Shown piece after piece: positions 1 through 14,000 of a DNA stretch of 64,000 nucleotides. Position 1 is the stretch's first letter. Every line of letters starts with the position of its first letter. Source of the DNA: Streptomyces sp. GSL17-111 (GTDB lineage Bacteria > Actinomycetota > Actinomycetes > Streptomycetales > Streptomycetaceae). Both the position numbers and the translations under genes were made by a program. The notes under the pieces were generated by a model. It was not told the origin of the DNA and searched no databases. It was given only the letters and a program-made list of their open reading frames with translations. Location: the NCBI RefSeq assembly GCF_037911585.1, contig NZ_JBAJNS010000001.1, forward strand, positions 3,466,001-3,530,000. Reading direction: 5' to 3'.

Positions 1-1
1 C

Positions 2-3000
2 CGGACGGTGGACCTGCCGACCTACGCGTTCCAGCGCGAGCGCTACTGGATGAACCCCGGCACCGGCCCCACGGACGTGACCGCCGCCGGGCTCAGCGCC
101 GTCACGCACCCGATCCTGGCCGGCGCGGTGCGGATCGGCGACCGCGACGAGTGGCTGTTCACCGGTCGGCTGTCCACCGAGACCCAGCCGTGGGCCGCCG
201 AGCACCTGCTCCTCGGCACGATGGTCGTGCCCGGCACCGGGCTCGTCGAACTCGCCCTCGCCGCCGGACGACAGACGGGGGCCCCGACGCTGGACGAGCT
301 CGTGCTGGAGGCGCCCCTGATCCTGGCGGAGGGGCTCGCCCTCCAGGTCCAGGTCACGGTGGGGCAGCCGACCGACGACGGTCGTCGGGACGTCGCCGTC
401 CACACCCGCCCCGAATCCGGCGGTGACGCGGTCTGCCACGCACGCGGCGTGCTCGCCCCGGAGACGGCCCCGGTGGGTGACTTCCCGGCGCAGTGGCCGC
501 CCGCGGGCGCGGAACCCGTCGCCGTCGACGCGCTGTACGGCGACCTGGCCGCCATCGGCTACGACTACGGCCCCGCCTTCCAGGGCGTGCGGGCCGCGTG
601 GCGGGACGGCGACACCTCCTACGCCGAGGTCGAACTGCCCGACGGCACCGAGGCCGCCGGGTTCGGCATCCACCCGGCGCTGTTCGACGCCGCCCTGCAG
701 AGCGGCGTCGGCCTGGTGACCGGCGGCGAGAGCGGCGAGCACCGCATGCCGTTCAGCTGGACCGGCGTCCGGCTCGACCGCCCGGGCGCCACCCGCCTGC
801 GCGTCCGCTCGGTCGCCGCGGGCGACAGCGCGCTCCACCTGGACGCCGTCGACGAGTCCGGCGCGCCGGTCGTCACGATCGGCTCCCTCGTGGTCCGCCC
901 GGTCGAGCAGGCCCGGCTCGACGGCGCCCAGCGCGGCGCCCACCACGCGCTCCACGGGCTGACCTGGACGCCGGTCGCCGCCGAGCCGGTCCCCGCCGGG
1001 GCCACCGGCGCGGCGGCGGAGATCGCGGTCCTCGGGACGCACGGACCCACCGAGCTGGACGCCGACCTGGACGCCGTTCTGGAACAGGCGTCGGCCGACG
1101 ACACCGGCCTCCCCGACGCCGTCGTGGTGCCCGTCGCCGCCCTCGGGCGGGGTGAGCGCCCGGCGATGGACCCGGCCGAGGCGGCGCGCGGCCTCGTGCC
1201 GAACGCCCTCGCCCTGGTGCGGCGCTGGATCACCGACGAGCGGCTGAGTGCGACGCGCCTGGTGCTCGCCACCGAGGGCGCCGTCGCCCCCGACGACGCC
1301 GAGACGCCCGACGTCGCCCAGGCCGCGCTGTGGGGCCTGCTGCGCAGCGCGCAGTCCGAACACCCGGGCCGGTTCGTCCTGGTCGACGTCGAGACCGCCG
1401 GGGACCACCCGGACTGGCGCGCCGTCCTCGACGCGGAGGAGCCCCAACTCGCCGTGCGTGCGGGTCGGATGCTCGCACCCCGGCTGACCCGGGTCACCCC
1501 TGCCGACAGCGCGGGCGCGGAGCTCGACGGGACCGTTCTGATCACCGGAGGCACCGGCGGGCTGGGCGCGCTCATCGCGCGCCACCTGGCAGAACGCCAC
1601 GGGGCCCGGGACCTGCTCCTGGTGAGCCGCCGGGGACCCGCGGCCGAGGGCGTCGACGACCTGGTCGCCGAGCTGGAGGCACACGGCGCCCACACCCGCG
1701 TCGCGGCCTGCGACGTGGCCGACCGGGACCAGCTCGCGGCCCTACTGGGCTCGTTGGACGGTCCGTTGTCGGGTGTGGTGCATGCGGCCGGTGTGTTGGA
1801 CGACGGTGTGGTGGAGTCGTTGACGCCGGAGCAGGTGGACCGGGTGATGCGGCCGAAGCTGGACGCGGCGTGGCATCTGCACGAGTTGACGGCCGGGACG
1901 GAGTTGTCGGCGTTCGTGCTGTTCTCGTCGGTCGCGGCGCTGCTCGGTAGTCCGGGGCAGGCGAACTACGCGGCCGCGAACGCCTCGTTGGACGCGCTCG
2001 CGCAGCTGCGGCGGGCGTCCGGCCTGCCCGCGACGTCCCTGGCCTGGGGCCTGTGGGCCGAACAGCGCGGCATGGCGGGCTCGCTGGACGAGACCGACCG
2101 CGCGCGGCTGGAACGCACCGGGGTCGGCGCGCTCTCCGACGACCTGGGGCTCGCACTCTTCGACCAGGCTCTGCGCGCCGACGCGGCGTTGCTGGCCCCG
2201 GTGCGGCTGGACCCGGCCGCGCTACGCGACCAGGCCCGCGCCGGGACGCTGCCCGCCCTGCTGCGCGGCCTCGTCCGCATGCCGGCCCGGCGGGGCGACT
2301 CCGGATCGCTGGCCCAGCGCCTGGCCACGGTCCCCGAGACCGACCGCGAGCGGGTGGCCGGGGACTTCGTGCTGCACCACGTCGCGGCGGTACTCGGTCA
2401 CGCTTCGGCGACCGCCATCGACCCGGAGCGGTCGTTCAAGGATCTCGGCTTCGACTCCCTCGGCGCGGTGGAACTGCGCAACCGGCTCACCCAGAGCGGC
2501 GGAGTGCGGCTCCCCGCGACGCTGATCTTCGACCACCCGACCCCGGCGGCCGTCGTCCGACTGCTGCTCACCGAGGTCGCCCCGGCCGCCGCCGAGGCGC
2601 GGCCCGTGGCGGGGCCCCGGCACACGGCACCGGCCGACGAGCCGCTGGCGATCGTGGGCATGAGCTGCCGCTACCCCGGCGGCGTGACCTCGCCCGAGGA
2701 GCTGTGGGAGCTGGTGGCCTCGGGGCGCGACGCCATCAGCGGGCTGCCCACCGACCGGGGCTGGGACGTCGAACGGCTCTACGACCCCGACCCGGACCAC
2801 GAGGGCACGGTCTACACCCGAGGCGGCGGATTCCTGCGCCGCCCGGGCGACTTCGACGCCGCGTTCTTCGGCATCAGCCCGCGCGAGGCCCTCGCCATGG
2901 ACCCGCAGCAGCGGCTGATCCTCGAGTCGGCCTGGGAGGCGTTCGAGGACGCGGGCATCGACCCGACGTCCCTGCGCGGCAGCGACACCGGCGTGTACTG

Positions 3001-6000
3001 CGGCGCCGTGACGACCGACTACGCCGGCATGACGTCCTCGGAGCTGGAGGGCTACCGACTGACGGGCACCACGACCAGCGTCCTGTCCGGCCGGATCTCC
3101 TACACCCTCGGGCTGGAGGGGCCGTCCACCTCGGTGGACACGGCGTGCTCCTCGTCGGCGGTCGCGCTGCACCTGGCCGCCCAGGCCGTCCGCTCCGGCG
3201 AGTGCTCCATGGCCCTGGCCGGCGGGGTGACGCTGATGGCCGGCCCCTACCTGCTCACCGAGTTCAGCCGCCAGCGGGCGCTGTCGCCGGACGGACGGTG
3301 CCGGGCGTACTCGGCCTCGGCGGACGGCACGGGGTTCGCGGAGGGCGTCGGTCTGGTCGTGTTGGAGCGGTTGTCGGAGGCGCGGCGCAAGGGGCACCGG
3401 GTGTTGGCGGTGCTGCGGGGCAGTGCGGTGAATCAGGACGGTGCGAGCAACGGTCTGACGGCGCCGAACGGTCCGTCGCAGGAGCGGGTGATTCGGCAGG
3501 CGTTGGCGAACGCGGGTCTGGGCACCTCCGATGTGGACGTGGTGGAGGGTCACGGCACGGGGACGAAGCTGGGTGACCCGATCGAGGCGCAGGCGCTGTT
3601 GGCGACCTACGGCCGGGACCGCAACGGTGAGCCGCTGCGGTTGGGTTCGATCAAGTCCAACATCGGCCACACGTCGGCGGCCGCCGGTGTGGCGGGCGTC
3701 ATCAAGATGGTGCAGGCCATGCGCCACGGGGTGCTGCCGCGGACGTTGCACGTCGATGCGCCGTCTCCGCATGTGGACTGGGAGTCGGGTGCGGTGGAGC
3801 TGTTGGCGGAGGCGCGGGAGTGGCCCGCGTCGGGTCGTCCGCGTCGGGCGGCGGTGTCGTCGTTCGGTGTCAGTGGCACCAACGCGCACGTGATCCTGGA
3901 GGAGGCCCCCGCCGAGGAGCGGGCTTCGACAGCGGACGGTTCGGTCGCGCCCTCGGTGGTGCCCGTCGTGGTGTCGGCGCGTGGCGAAGCGGCCCTGCGG
4001 GCCCAGGCCGAGCGGTTGCGTGCGCAGGTGGCGACGCGGCCGGAGCTTCCGCTGGTGGACGTCGGCTTCTCGGCGGCGTTGTCCCGGGCGCATCTGGAGC
4101 ATCGTGCGGCGGTGGTGGCCGCTGATCGGGATGAGTTGCTGGCCGGGCTGGCTTCGTTGGCGGCGGGTGAGCCGTCGGAGCTGGTGGTCGAAGGACGGCA
4201 GCTGGCGGGGAAGTCGGTGTTTGTGTTCCCGGGGCAGGGGGCGCAGTGGGTGGGTATGGCGGTGGAGTTGCTGGATGCTTCGCCGGTGTTCGCGGCGCGG
4301 TTGGCGGAGTGTGCGGAGGCGCTTTCGGGGTTTGTGGAGTGGTCGCTTGAGGATGTGTTGCGTGGGGTTGCGGGTGCGCCGTCGCTTGAGCGGGTGGATG
4401 TGGTGCAGCCCGCTCTGTGGGCGGTGATGGTGTCGCTGGCGGCGTTGTGGCGGTCCTTCGGTGTGGAGCCCTCCGCGGTGGTGGGTCATTCGCAGGGGGA
4501 GATCGCCGCTGCCTGTGTGGCGGGTGGGTTGTCGTTGGAGGACGGTGCGCGGGTGGTGGCGTTGCGCAGCCGTCTGGTGTTGGAGCGGCTGGCCGGTCAC
4601 GGCGGGATGATGTCGGTCTCGCTGCCGGTGGAGCGGGCGGAGGAACTGCTCGCGTCGTATGCGGGCCGGGTGTCCGTCGCGGCGGTGAACAGTCCGGGTT
4701 CGGTGGTGGTCGCCGGTGATCCGGGCGCGTTGGACGAGCTGCAGGCCGACTGTGAGGCGGACGGGGTGCGGGCCCGCCGGGTGGCGGTGGACTACGCCTC
4801 CCACACCGACCACGTCGAGGCGATCGAGGCGGAGCTGCTGGAGGCGCTGGCCCCGGTGACGCCGCAGTCGGGTCGGGTGCGCTTCTTCTCCTCGGTGGAG
4901 GGGCGGTTCATCGACACCGCGACGATGGACGCCGGGTACTGGTACCGCAACCTGCGGGGCCGGGTCGGCTTCGAACCCGCCGTCCGCGCCCTGCTCGACC
5001 ACGGCACCGGGTGCTTCCTGGAGATGTCCCCGCACCCGGTGCTGACCATGGCCGTCGAGCAGACCGCCCAGGCCCACGGCGCGGAGGACCGCGTGGGTGT
5101 GGTCGGCTCCCTGCGCCGGGACGACGGCGGGATGCGCCGCTTCGTCACCTCCCTGTCCGAGGCCCACACCGCCGGAGTGGCCGTCGACTGGGCGGCGTAC
5201 TACGCCGACACCGGCGCCCAGCGCGTCCCCCTGCCCACCTACGCCTTCCAGCACGAGTGGTTCTGGCTCACGCCGGGGGTCCGCTCGGCGGACGCCACGG
5301 CTGCCGGGCTCGGTCGGGTCGACCACCCGGTGCTCGCTGCGGCGGCACGGATCGGCGACCGCGACGAGTGGCTGTTCAGCGGCCGCCTGTCGATCGACGC
5401 CCAGCCGTGGACGCGTGACCACATCGTGTTCGGCATGGTGCTGGTCCCCGGTGCGGCGCTGGTCGAGATGGCGCTGACCGCCGGGCGCGAGGTCGGCTGC
5501 CCGGTCGTGGACGAGCTCGTGATCGAGTCCCCGCTGCTGCTGGACGAGGACGCGACGGTGCAGGTGCAGGTCACCGCCGGGGCGGCCGGGGAGGACGGCC
5601 GCCGCGAGGTCGCCGTCTTCACCCGCCCCGAGAGCGTCGACGACGACGGACCGGGCGAGGCCACCTGCCATGGCCGGGGCTGGCTGGCCGCGGAGGGCGA
5701 GCCGGTGACGGCGTCGCCGGTGCAGTGGCCGCCTGCGGGAGCCGAACCGATCGACGTGGACGAGCTGTACCGGCGGGTGAACAAGCACGCGCACCTGACC
5801 GACGCCGGTTTCGACTACGGTCCCGCGTTCCGGGCCGTCCAGTCGGCCTGGCAGGTCGGGGACGACGTGTGCACCGAACTGGTGCTGCCCGAGGTCGCGG
5901 GCTCCGCGCAGGGCTTCGCCGTCCACCCGGCGCTGCTCGACTCGGCGCTGCACGGTGGGTTGGGCATGCTCTACCGCCCCGGCTCCGAGGGCGGGTTGCC

Positions 6001-8020
6001 GTTTTCCTGGTCCGGCATTCGGCTGGAGAGCTCCGGGAGCACCCGGCTGCGGGTGCGGGTCGGGTTGGCCGACGAGACCGCGCTGCGGCTGGAGATCTCC
6101 GGCGAGGACGGCACCCCGGTCGCGGCGGTGTCCCGGATGGACGTCCGTCCGGTCGAACAGGCGCAGCTCGAAGCCGCGCGGCGGAGCGGTCGCCGGTCGC
6201 TGCACCGGATCGACTGGGTGGACGTCCCCGCCGGTACGGCGACGTCCGCGCACGTCGCGGTGCTCGGTGAGCTCGGCGTGCCGGGCGATCGCTACGCCGA
6301 TCTGGCCGACCTGGAGAAGGCGATCGCCGAGGGCGCGACCGCACCGGACGTCGTCGTGACCGCCGTGGAGACGGCGGCCGGGGCCGGTGATCCGGCCGCG
6401 TGCGCACGGGCGACGGCGCTGCGCGCGTTGACGCTCGTCCAGCGCTGGGTGGCCAGCGAGCCGCTGCGCGAGGCGCGGCTGATGGTCGTGACGCGGGGCG
6501 CGGTCGCCGTCCGGGACGAGACGCCCGAGCTTGCGCAGGCACCCGTGTGGGGTCTGGTCCACAGCGCCCAGTCGGAGCACCCGGACCGCTTCACCCTGAT
6601 CGACTACGACGGGGGCGGCGTACCCGACTGGGGCGCGCTGCTCGACCTGGAGGAGCCGCAGGTCGCGGTCCGCGAGGGCCGGTTGCTGGCGCCGCGCCTG
6701 GGCCGGGCCGCCGTCGGCGAGCCGCCCACGGTCGACACCGGGGGCGCGGTCCTGGTCACCGGTGGCACGGGCGGGCTGGGCGCGCTGTTCGCGCGGCACC
6801 TGGTGGAGCGGCACGGCGTCAAGCGTCTGGTGCTGGTGAGCCGCCGGGGTCCGGCGGCCGACGGCGTCGGTGAGCTGGTGGCGGACCTGGAGGCACGGGG
6901 CGCCGAGGTCCGGGTCGCGGCGTGCGACGTGGCAGACCGGCACCGACTGACGGCACTGTTCGAGTCGTTGGACGGTCCGTTGTCGGGTGTGGTGCATGCG
7001 GCCGGTGTGTTGGACGACGGTGTGGTGGAGTCGTTGACGCCGGAGCAGGTGGACCGGGTGATGCGGCCGAAGCTGGACGCGGCGTGGTACCTGCACGAGT
7101 TGACGGCCGGGATGGAGTTGTCGGCGTTCGTGCTGTTCTCGTCCGTCGCGCCGTTGATCGGTAGTCCGGGGCAGGCGAACTACGCGGCGGCGAACGCCTC
7201 GTTGGACGCGCTCGCGCAGCTGCGGCGGGTGTCCGGCCTGCCCGCGACGTCCCTCGCCTGGGGCCTGTGGGCGAACACCGCCGGCATGGCGGGCGACCTG
7301 GGCGAGGCGGAGCTGGCCAGGCTGGAGCGCATGGGCGCGGTGCCGCTCTCCGACGACGAGGGGCTGGCGCTGTTCGACCAGTCGCTCGGAGCGGACACGG
7401 CGCTGCTGGCGCCCGTGCGGCTCGACCCGGCCGCGCTGCGGGTGCAGGCCCGGGCCGGGATGCTGCCCGCCCTGCTGCGCGGCCTGGCCAGGGTGCCGAC
7501 CCGCCCGGCGGAGCCGGCGGGTGGGTCGTTGGCGGTGCGGCTCGCCGAGGTCGGCGAGGCGGAGCGCGAGCAGGTCCTGCTGGATCTGGTCCTCACGCAG
7601 GCGGCGGCCGTCCTCGGCCATGACGGGGGCGCCGCGATCGGTGCGGAGCGGCCCTTCAAGGACCTCGGTTTCGACTCGCTCGGTGCCGTGGGACTGCGCA
7701 ACCGGCTGACCCAGGCCACCGGCGTCCGGCTCCCCGCGACGCTGATCTTCGACCACCCGACCCCGGCGGCCGTCGCCCGGCTGCTGCTGACCGAACTCGG
7801 CGGGGGCGAGGCGGAGCCGTCCCTCGACGCCGAACTCAACAAGCTCGAGAACCTGCTGGCCGAGGCGGCGACGGAGGAGAAGCAGCGGGTCGCCGGACGG
7901 CTGCGCACGCTGGCCGCGGCCCTCGCGGGCACCGGCCAGAGCACGAGCGGGCGGATCGAGGCCGCCGAATCCGTGGACGAAGTCTTCAGCCTGATCGACG
8001 CGGAGTTCGGTGAGGCATGA
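2..8020 (+). CDS. Modular type I polyketide synthase, 5' end missing (…DH-KR-ACP; KS-AT-DH-KR-ACP)
   Basis: The reading frame is already open at base 2, in the post-AT linker (DLPTYAFQ), so the gene begins left of the window and 2672 residues are seen. The first, incomplete module has DH (His near 203, motif H-x3-G-x4-P; Asp near 685), KR (Rossmann motif near 1540, LDD near 1797, NYAAAN near 1970) and ACP (FDSL near 2455). The complete second module has KS (Cys codon 3146), AT (GHSQGE near 4485, YASH near 4795), DH (His near 5420), KR (LDD near 7012) and ACP (near 7675). YASH indicates methylmalonyl-CoA; LDD indicates B-type ketoreduction. KR plus DH without ER predicts a double bond from each module. 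The C-terminus (about 7820-8017) looks like a helical docking region. Parts of KS, AT and both KRs use unusually many T-ending codons and are duplicated elsewhere. The product feeds the next PKS protein. Confidence 0.95.
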   Translation, partial: RTVDLPTYAFQRERYWMNPGTGPTDVTAAGLSAVTHPILAGAVRIGDRDEWLFTGRLSTETQPWAAEHLLLGTMVVPGTGLVELALAAGRQTGAPTLDELVLEAPLILAEGLALQVQVTVGQPTDDGRRDVAVHTRPESGGDAVCHARGVLAPETAPVGDFPAQWPPAGAEPVAVDALYGDLAAIGYDYGPAFQGVRAAWRDGDTSYAEVELPDGTEAAGFGIHPALFDAALQSGVGLVTGGESGEHRMPFSWTGVRLDRPGATRLRVRSVAAGDSALHLDAVDESGAPVVTIGSLVVRPVEQARLDGAQRGAHHALHGLTWTPVAAEPVPAGATGAAAEIAVLGTHGPTELDADLDAVLEQASADDTGLPDAVVVPVAALGRGERPAMDPAEAARGLVPNALALVRRWITDERLSATRLVLATEGAVAPDDAETPDVAQAALWGLLRSAQSEHPGRFVLVDVETAGDHPDWRAVLDAEEPQLAVRAGRMLAPRLTRVTPADSAGAELDGTVLITGGTGGLGALIARHLAERHGARDLLLVSRRGPAAEGVDDLVAELEAHGAHTRVAACDVADRDQLAALLGSLDGPLSGVVHAAGVLDDGVVESLTPEQVDRVMRPKLDAAWHLHELTAGTELSAFVLFSSVAALLGSPGQANYAAANASLDALAQLRRASGLPATSLAWGLWAEQRGMAGSLDETDRARLERTGVGALSDDLGLALFDQALRADAALLAPVRLDPAALRDQARAGTLPALLRGLVRMPARRGDSGSLAQRLATVPETDRERVAGDFVLHHVAAVLGHASATAIDPERSFKDLGFDSLGAVELRNRLTQSGGVRLPATLIFDHPTPAAVVRLLLTEVAPAAAEARPVAGPRHTAPADEPLAIVGMSCRYPGGVTSPEELWELVASGRDAISGLPTDRGWDVERLYDPDPDHEGTVYTRGGGFLRRPGDFDAAFFGISPREALAMDPQQRLILESAWEAFEDAGIDPTSLRGSDTGVYCGAVTTDYAGMTSSELEGYRLTGTTTSVLSGRISYTLGLEGPSTSVDTACSSSAVALHLAAQAVRSGECSMALAGGVTLMAGPYLLTEFSRQRALSPDGRCRAYSASADGTGFAEGVGLVVLERLSEARRKGHRVLAVLRGSAVNQDGASNGLTAPNGPSQERVIRQALANAGLGTSDVDVVEGHGTGTKLGDPIEAQALLATYGRDRNGEPLRLGSIKSNIGHTSAAAGVAGVIKMVQAMRHGVLPRTLHVDAPSPHVDWESGAVELLAEAREWPASGRPRRAAVSSFGVSGTNAHVILEEAPAEERASTADGSVAPSVVPVVVSARGEAALRAQAERLRAQVATRPELPLVDVGFSAALSRAHLEHRAAVVAADRDELLAGLASLAAGEPSELVVEGRQLAGKSVFVFPGQGAQWVGMAVELLDASPVFAARLAECAEALSGFVEWSLEDVLRGVAGAPSLERVDVVQPALWAVMVSLAALWRSFGVEPSAVVGHSQGEIAAACVAGGLSLEDGARVVALRSRLVLERLAGHGGMMSVSLPVERAEELLASYAGRVSVAAVNSPGSVVVAGDPGALDELQADCEADGVRARRVAVDYASHTDHVEAIEAELLEALAPVTPQSGRVRFFSSVEGRFIDTATMDAGYWYRNLRGRVGFEPAVRALLDHGTGCFLEMSPHPVLTMAVEQTAQAHGAEDRVGVVGSLRRDDGGMRRFVTSLSEAHTAGVAVDWAAYYADTGAQRVPLPTYAFQHEWFWLTPGVRSADATAAGLGRVDHPVLAAAARIGDRDEWLFSGRLSIDAQPWTRDHIVFGMVLVPGAALVEMALTAGREVGCPVVDELVIESPLLLDEDATVQVQVTAGAAGEDGRREVAVFTRPESVDDDGPGEATCHGRGWLAAEGEPVTASPVQWPPAGAEPIDVDELYRRVNKHAHLTDAGFDYGPAFRAVQSAWQVGDDVCTELVLPEVAGSAQGFAVHPALLDSALHGGLGMLYRPGSEGGLPFSWSGIRLESSGSTRLRVRVGLADETALRLEISGEDGTPVAAVSRMDVRPVEQAQLEAARRSGRRSLHRIDWVDVPAGTATSAHVAVLGELGVPGDRYADLADLEKAIAEGATAPDVVVTAVETAAGAGDPAACARATALRALTLVQRWVASEPLREARLMVVTRGAVAVRDETPELAQAPVWGLVHSAQSEHPDRFTLIDYDGGGVPDWGALLDLEEPQVAVREGRLLAPRLGRAAVGEPPTVDTGGAVLVTGGTGGLGALFARHLVERHGVKRLVLVSRRGPAADGVGELVADLEARGAEVRVAACDVADRHRLTALFESLDGPLSGVVHAAGVLDDGVVESLTPEQVDRVMRPKLDAAWYLHELTAGMELSAFVLFSSVAPLIGSPGQANYAAANASLDALAQLRRVSGLPATSLAWGLWANTAGMAGDLGEAELARLERMGAVPLSDDEGLALFDQSLGADTALLAPVRLDPAALRVQARAGMLPALLRGLARVPTRPAEPAGGSLAVRLAEVGEAEREQVLLDLVLTQAAAVLGHDGGAAIGAERPFKDLGFDSLGAVGLRNRLTQATGVRLPATLIFDHPTPAAVARLLLTELGGGEAEPSLDAELNKLENLLAEAATEEKQRVAGRLRTLAAALAGTGQSTSGRIEAAESVDEVFSLIDAEFGEA

Positions 8021-8040
8021 CGAGGGATAAGGACGTGAGC

Positions 8041-11000
8041 ATGGCCGGCACCGGCCCCCAGAACGAGCCGCAGCAGGAAAAGCTCGTCCGCTACCTGAAG
8101 AAGATGGCCGTCGACCTGTCCGACGCGCGGGAGCGGCTGCGCGAGTACGAGGACCGGGCGAGCGAGCCGCTGGCGATCGTGGGCATGAGCTGCCGCTACC
8201 CCGGTGGCGTGACCTCGCCCGAGGAGCTGTGGGAGCTCGTCGCCGAGGGCCGCGACGGCATGACGCCGATGCCCACCGACCGTGGCTGGGACCTGGAGGG
8301 CCTCTACGACCCGGACCCCGAACAGCTCGGCAAGGCCTACGCGCGGGTCGGCGGCTTCGTCGACCGTGTCAGCGACTTCGACGCCGAGTTCTTCGGGATC
8401 AGCCCGCGCGAGGCCACCGCGATGGACCCGCAGCAGCGGCTCCTGCTGGAGGCGGCCTGGGAGGCCTTCGAGGACGCGGGCATCGACCCGACGTCCCTGC
8501 GCGGCAGCGACACCGGCGTGTACTGCGGTGTCGGCTCCTCGGACTACGCGGTCGGCCCTGCGGGCAGCCTGCCGGAGATCGAGGGACTGCGACTGACCGG
8601 CTCGACCTCCAGCGTGGTGTCCGGCCGGATCTCCTACACCCTCGGGCTGGAAGGGCCGTCGGTGTCGGTCGACACGGCGTGCTCCTCGTCCCTCGTCGCA
8701 CTGCACCTGGCCGCGCGTGCCCTGCGGGACGGCGAGTGCTCGATGGCGCTGGTCGGCGGCGTCACCATCCTCTCCGGGCCCTTCCTCTTCGTCGAGTTCA
8801 GCCGCCAGCGGGCGCTGTCGCCGGACGGACGGTGCAAGGCGTACTCCGCGTCCGCGGACGGCACCGGCTTCTCCGACGGGCTCGGACTCGTCGTGTTGGA
8901 GCGGTTGTCGGAGGCGCGGCGCAAGGGGCACCGGGTGTTGGCGGTGCTGCGCGGCAGTGCGGTGAATCAGGACGGTGCGAGCAACGGTCTGACGGCGCCG
9001 AACGGTCCGTCGCAGGAGCGGGTGATTCGGCAGGCGTTGGCGAACGCGGGTCTGGGCACCTCCGATGTGGACGTGGTGGAGGGTCACGGCACGGGGACGA
9101 AGCTGGGTGACCCGATCGAGGCGCAGGCGCTGTTGGCGACCTACGGCCGGGACCGCAACGGCGAGCCGCTGCGGTTGGGTTCGATCAAGTCCAACATCGG
9201 CCACAGCTCCACGGCCGCCGGTGTGGCCGGCGTCATCAAGATGGTCCAGGCGCTCCGGTACGGAGTGCAGCCGCAGACCTTGCACGTCGATGCGCCGTCT
9301 CCGCATGTGGACTGGGAGTCGGGTGCGGTGGAGCTGCTGGCGGAGGCGCGGGAGTGGCCCGCGTCGGGTCGTCCGCGTCGGGCGGCGGTGTCGTCGTTCG
9401 GTGTCAGTGGCACCAACGCGCACGTGATCCTGGAGGAGGCCCCCGCCGAGGAGCCGGAGGCCGTCGAGGAGGGTGACCAGGGCGTCTCCCCGTCGGTGGT
9501 GCCGGTGCCGGTGCCGGTGCCGGTGCCGGTCTCGGCGCGGAGTGAGGCGGCGTTGCGGGAGCAGGCCGACCGGGTGCGGGCGCTGTTGACCGCGCGGCCG
9601 GAGCTTCCGCTGGTGGACGTCGGCTTCTCGGCCGCCACGACGCGGGCGCATCTGGAGCACCGTGCCGCGGTGGTGGCCGCTGATCAGGATGAGCTGCTGG
9701 CCGGACTGGCTGCGTTGTCGGCGGGTGAGCCCTCCGACTCCGTCGTCGAGGGCCGTGCTGTGGGTGGCAAGTCGGTGTTTGTGTTCCCGGGGCAGGGGGC
9801 GCAGTGGGTGGGTATGGCGGTGGAGTTGCTGGATGCTTCGCCGGTGTTCGCGGCGCGGTTGGCGGAGTGTGCGGAGGCGCTGTCTCCGTTTGTGGAGTGG
9901 TCGCTTGAGGATGTGTTGCGTGGGGTTGCGGGTGCGCCGTCGCTTGAGCGGGTGGATGTGGTGCAGCCTGCGTTGTGGGCGGTGATGGTGTCGCTGGCGG
10001 CGTTGTGGCGGTCCTTCGGTGTGGAGCCGTCGGTGGTGGTGGGTCATTCGCAGGGGGAGATCGCTGCTGCGTGTGTGGCGGGTGGGTTGTCGTTGGAGGA
10101 CGGTGCGCGGGTGGTGGCGTTGCGCAGCCGTCTGGTGTTGGAGCGGCTGGCCGGTCACGGCGGGATGATGTCGGTCTCGCTGCCGGTGGAGCGGGCGGAG
10201 GAGTTGCTCGCGTCGTATGCGGGCCGGGTGTCGGTCGCGGCGGTGAACAGTCCGGGTTCGGTGGTGGTCGCGGGTGAGCCGGGCGCGTTGGATGAGTTGC
10301 GGGCCGTCTGTGAGGCGGACGGGGTGCGGGCCCGCCGGGTGGCGGTGGACTACGCCTCGCACACCGACCACGTGGAGGCGATCGAGGCGGAGCTGCTGGA
10401 GGCGCTGGCCCCGGTGAGGCCGGTCTCCGGCACGGTGCCGTTCTACTCCTCGGCCACCGGTGGCTTCATCGACACCGCGACGATGGATGCCGGGTACTGG
10501 TACCGCAACCTGCGGGGCCGGGTCGGCTTCGAGCCCGCCGTCCGGGCGTTGCTGGACCACGGTGCCGGGTGTTTCCTGGAGATGTCCCCGCACCCGGTGC
10601 TGACCATGGCCGTCGAGCAGACGGTCGAGGGTCGGGCGGCCACCGTGGGCTCCCTGCGCCGGGACGAGGGCGGCCTGCGCCGCTTCGTCACCTCCCTGTC
10701 CGAGGCGCACACGGCCGGAGTGGCCGTCGACTGGGCGGCGTACTACGCCGACACCGGCGCCCAGCGCGTCCCCCTGCCCACCTACGCCTTCCAGCGCCAA
10801 CGGTTCTGGCAGAGCTCGGCGACGGGTTCCGGTGACGCGTCGGCCGCCGGGCAGCGCCGGGTGGAGCACCCGGTGCTGGTCGCGGCCGTGCCGGTCGGCG
10901 ACCGCGACGAGTGGGTCTACACCGGGCGCCTCTCCCAGGAGTCGCAGCCCTGGACGCGCGACCACGAGGTCCTCGGCAGTGTCGTCGTGCCGGGCGTGGC

Positions 11001-14000
11001 CCTGGCCGAGATGGCCGTGACCGCCGGGCGCCACCTCGACTGCGCCGTACTCGACGAGCTGGTGCTCGCGGCCCCGCTGCTGTTGGACGCGGACGCGACG
11101 GTGCGGGTGCAGGTCACCGTCGGGGCGGCCGGGGAGGACGGCCGCCGCGAGGTCGCCGTCTTCTCCGCTGTGGAGACGGCCGAGGACGACGAGCCGACCG
11201 AGCCCACGTGCCACGGGCGGGGCTGGCTCGCGCCGGAGTCCGAGCCCGCCACCGTGCGGCGGGCCGCGTGGCAGGAGGTGTGGCCGCCGGAGGAGGCGGA
11301 GCAGGCCTCGGTGGACGCGCTGTACGAGGGCATGGCCGATCTCGGCTACGACTACGGTCCGTTGTTCCAGTGTGTGCGCTCGGTGTGGCGTGCGCGGGAC
11401 GAGGTGTACGCGGAGATCGCGCTCCCGGACGGTGCGGACGGCGGCGGTTTCGCCGTCCATCCCGGGCTCCTCGACGCCGCCATGCACGGCGGGCTCCTGG
11501 AGAAGGAGCCGGGGGAGTCGGTCGTTCTGCCGTTCTCCTGGTCCGGCGTCCGCATCGGCTCGACCCCGGCCACCACGGCCCGGGTGCGCGTGGCCAACAC
11601 GGGGAAGTCCACCCTGCGCGTCGACGTCGTCGACGAACAGGGCGAGCCGGTCATGAGCATGGACAAGCTGGTGTTCCGGGCCGTGGAGCCCGGGCAGCTC
11701 GACCGGGCCCGGGGCGCCCACGCGAACGCGCTGTTCCAGCTCACCTGGACCCCCGTCGAGACGACGCCGCGCCCGGCCGCCGTGGCCGTGCTCGGTACGG
11801 ACCACCCGGACCTCGACGCGCTGGCGCAGGACCTCGCGGCCGGAGCGGCCGCACCCGAGGCGGTCGTCGCCACCCTCGGCGGTGACGGCGACGACGGATC
11901 CGCCGTGCGCTCGGTGGCGGCGGAGGCGCTGGCGCTCGTCCAACGGTGGCTGGCCGGGGAGCACTTCGCCGGTTCCCGGCTCGTCGTGGTCACCCGTGGC
12001 GGTGTCGCCGCCGGGGGCGCGGACGAGTCGGCCGACCCGGCCCAGGCCTCGGTGTGCGGTCTGCTGCGCAGCGCCCAGTCCGAGCACCCGGGCCGGTTCG
12101 TGCTCGTGGACGTGGGAGGCCCGGCCGCCGGGGGCGACGAGGCGCCCGACTGGGGCGCGCTGCTCGACCTCGACGAGCCCCAGCTCGCCCTCCGGGAGGG
12201 CAAAGTGCTGGCCCCGCGCCTGGCCCGGGTCCCGGCCGTGCCGTCCGACGACGCGTGGCGGCTGTCGACCCGGCGGAAGGGCTCGCTGGAGGACCTGGCC
12301 GTCGTGCCGTCCGACGGTGCCCGGCCGCTCGGTGCGGGGGAGGTGCGGATCGCGGTCCGGGCCGCGGGCCTGAACTTCCGTGACGTGCTGATCGCGCTCG
12401 GGACGTACCCGGGCGACGTGCCGCTGGGCAGCGAGGCGGCGGGCGTCGTGGTCGAGGTCGGCTCCGATGTGACGGACCTGGCGCCGGGCGACTCCGTGTT
12501 CGGCTGCGTCCTGGAGTCCTTCGGGCCCCTCGCGGTCGCCGACCGGCGTCTGGTCACCGCGATCCCGGCGGGATGGACCTTCGCGCAGGCGGCCGCCGTG
12601 CCGGTCGCCCACCTCACGGCGTACTGCGCCCTGGTGGACCTCGCCGGGGTGCGGCCGGGCGAGAAGGTCCTCGTCCACGCCGCCGCCGGCGGTGTGGGAA
12701 CGGCCGCCGTGCAACTGGCGCGTCACCTCGGGGCCGAGGTGTTCGCCACGGCGAGCCCGGCCAAGTGGGACGCCGTGCGCGCGCTGGGCGTGCCCGCCGA
12801 CCGGATCGCCTCCTCGCGCGACCTCGGCTTCCGGCAGGCGTTTCTGGAGGCCACCGACGGCTCCGGCATGGACGTCGTCGTGGGCGCGCTCGCGGGCGAG
12901 TTCGTCGACGCGGGGCTGGATCTGCTGCCCCGTGGCGGGCGGTTCGTCGAGATGGGCAAGGCCGACCTCCGGGACCCGGAGACCGTGGTCCGGGAGCACC
13001 ACGGCGTGCGGTACACGTCGTTCGACACCTTCGAGGCCGCCGGGGTCGACCGTCTCCGGGAGATGCTGGCCGAGATCATCGCGCTGTTCGAGCGCGGTGT
13101 GCTGACCCACGCGCCGGTGCGGACCTGGGACGTGCGCCGGGGCGAGGAGGCCTTCCGGTTCCTGCGCGAGGGCCACAACGTCGGCAAGGTCGTGCTCACC
13201 GTCCCGGCGCCGCTGGACCCGCACGGCACCGTGCTGATCACCGGCGGTACCAGTGGTCTCGGCGCCCTGTTCGCCCGGCACGCGGTGACCCGGCACGGTG
13301 CCCGCCACCTGCTGCTGGTGAGCCGCCGTGGTGCCGACGCCCCCGGGGTCGGCGAGCTCGTCGCCGAGCTGGAGGCGGAGGGCGCGAGCGTCCGGGTGGC
13401 GGCGTGTGACGTCGCGGACCGGGAGCAACTGGCCGCGCTGCTGGCGTCGGTGGACCGACCGCTCACCGCGGTGATCCACAGTGCGGGCGTGCTCGACGAC
13501 GGTGTGGTCGAGCAGCTCACCCCGGAGCAGGTGGACCGCGTCCTGCGGCCGAAGGTGGACGCCGCCCTGCATCTGCACGAACTGACCGCAGACGCCGATC
13601 TGTCGGCCTTCGTGCTGTTCTCCTCGGTCGCCGCCCTGATCGGCAGCCCCGGTCAGGCGAACTACGCGGCGGCCAACGCCGCTCTGGACGCGCTCGCCTC
13701 GGCCCGCCGCGCGGAGGGCCTGCCCGCCACCGCGCTCGCCTGGGGGCTGTGGGGCGACGCCACCGGCATGACCGGGGAGCTGGAGCAGACCGAACTCGCC
13801 CGGCTGGAGCGGATGGGCGTCACCGCGCTCACCGCCGAACGCGGACGGGAGCTGTTCGACCTGTCCCTCCGGGCGGACGCCGCGCTGCTCGCGCCCGTCA
13901 CCCTGGACCCGGCCGTGCTGCGTGCCCAGGCGAGGGCGGGCCTGCTGCCGCCGCTGCTGCGCGGCCTGGTGCGGGCCCCGGCGCGGGCCGGCGACGGGGG

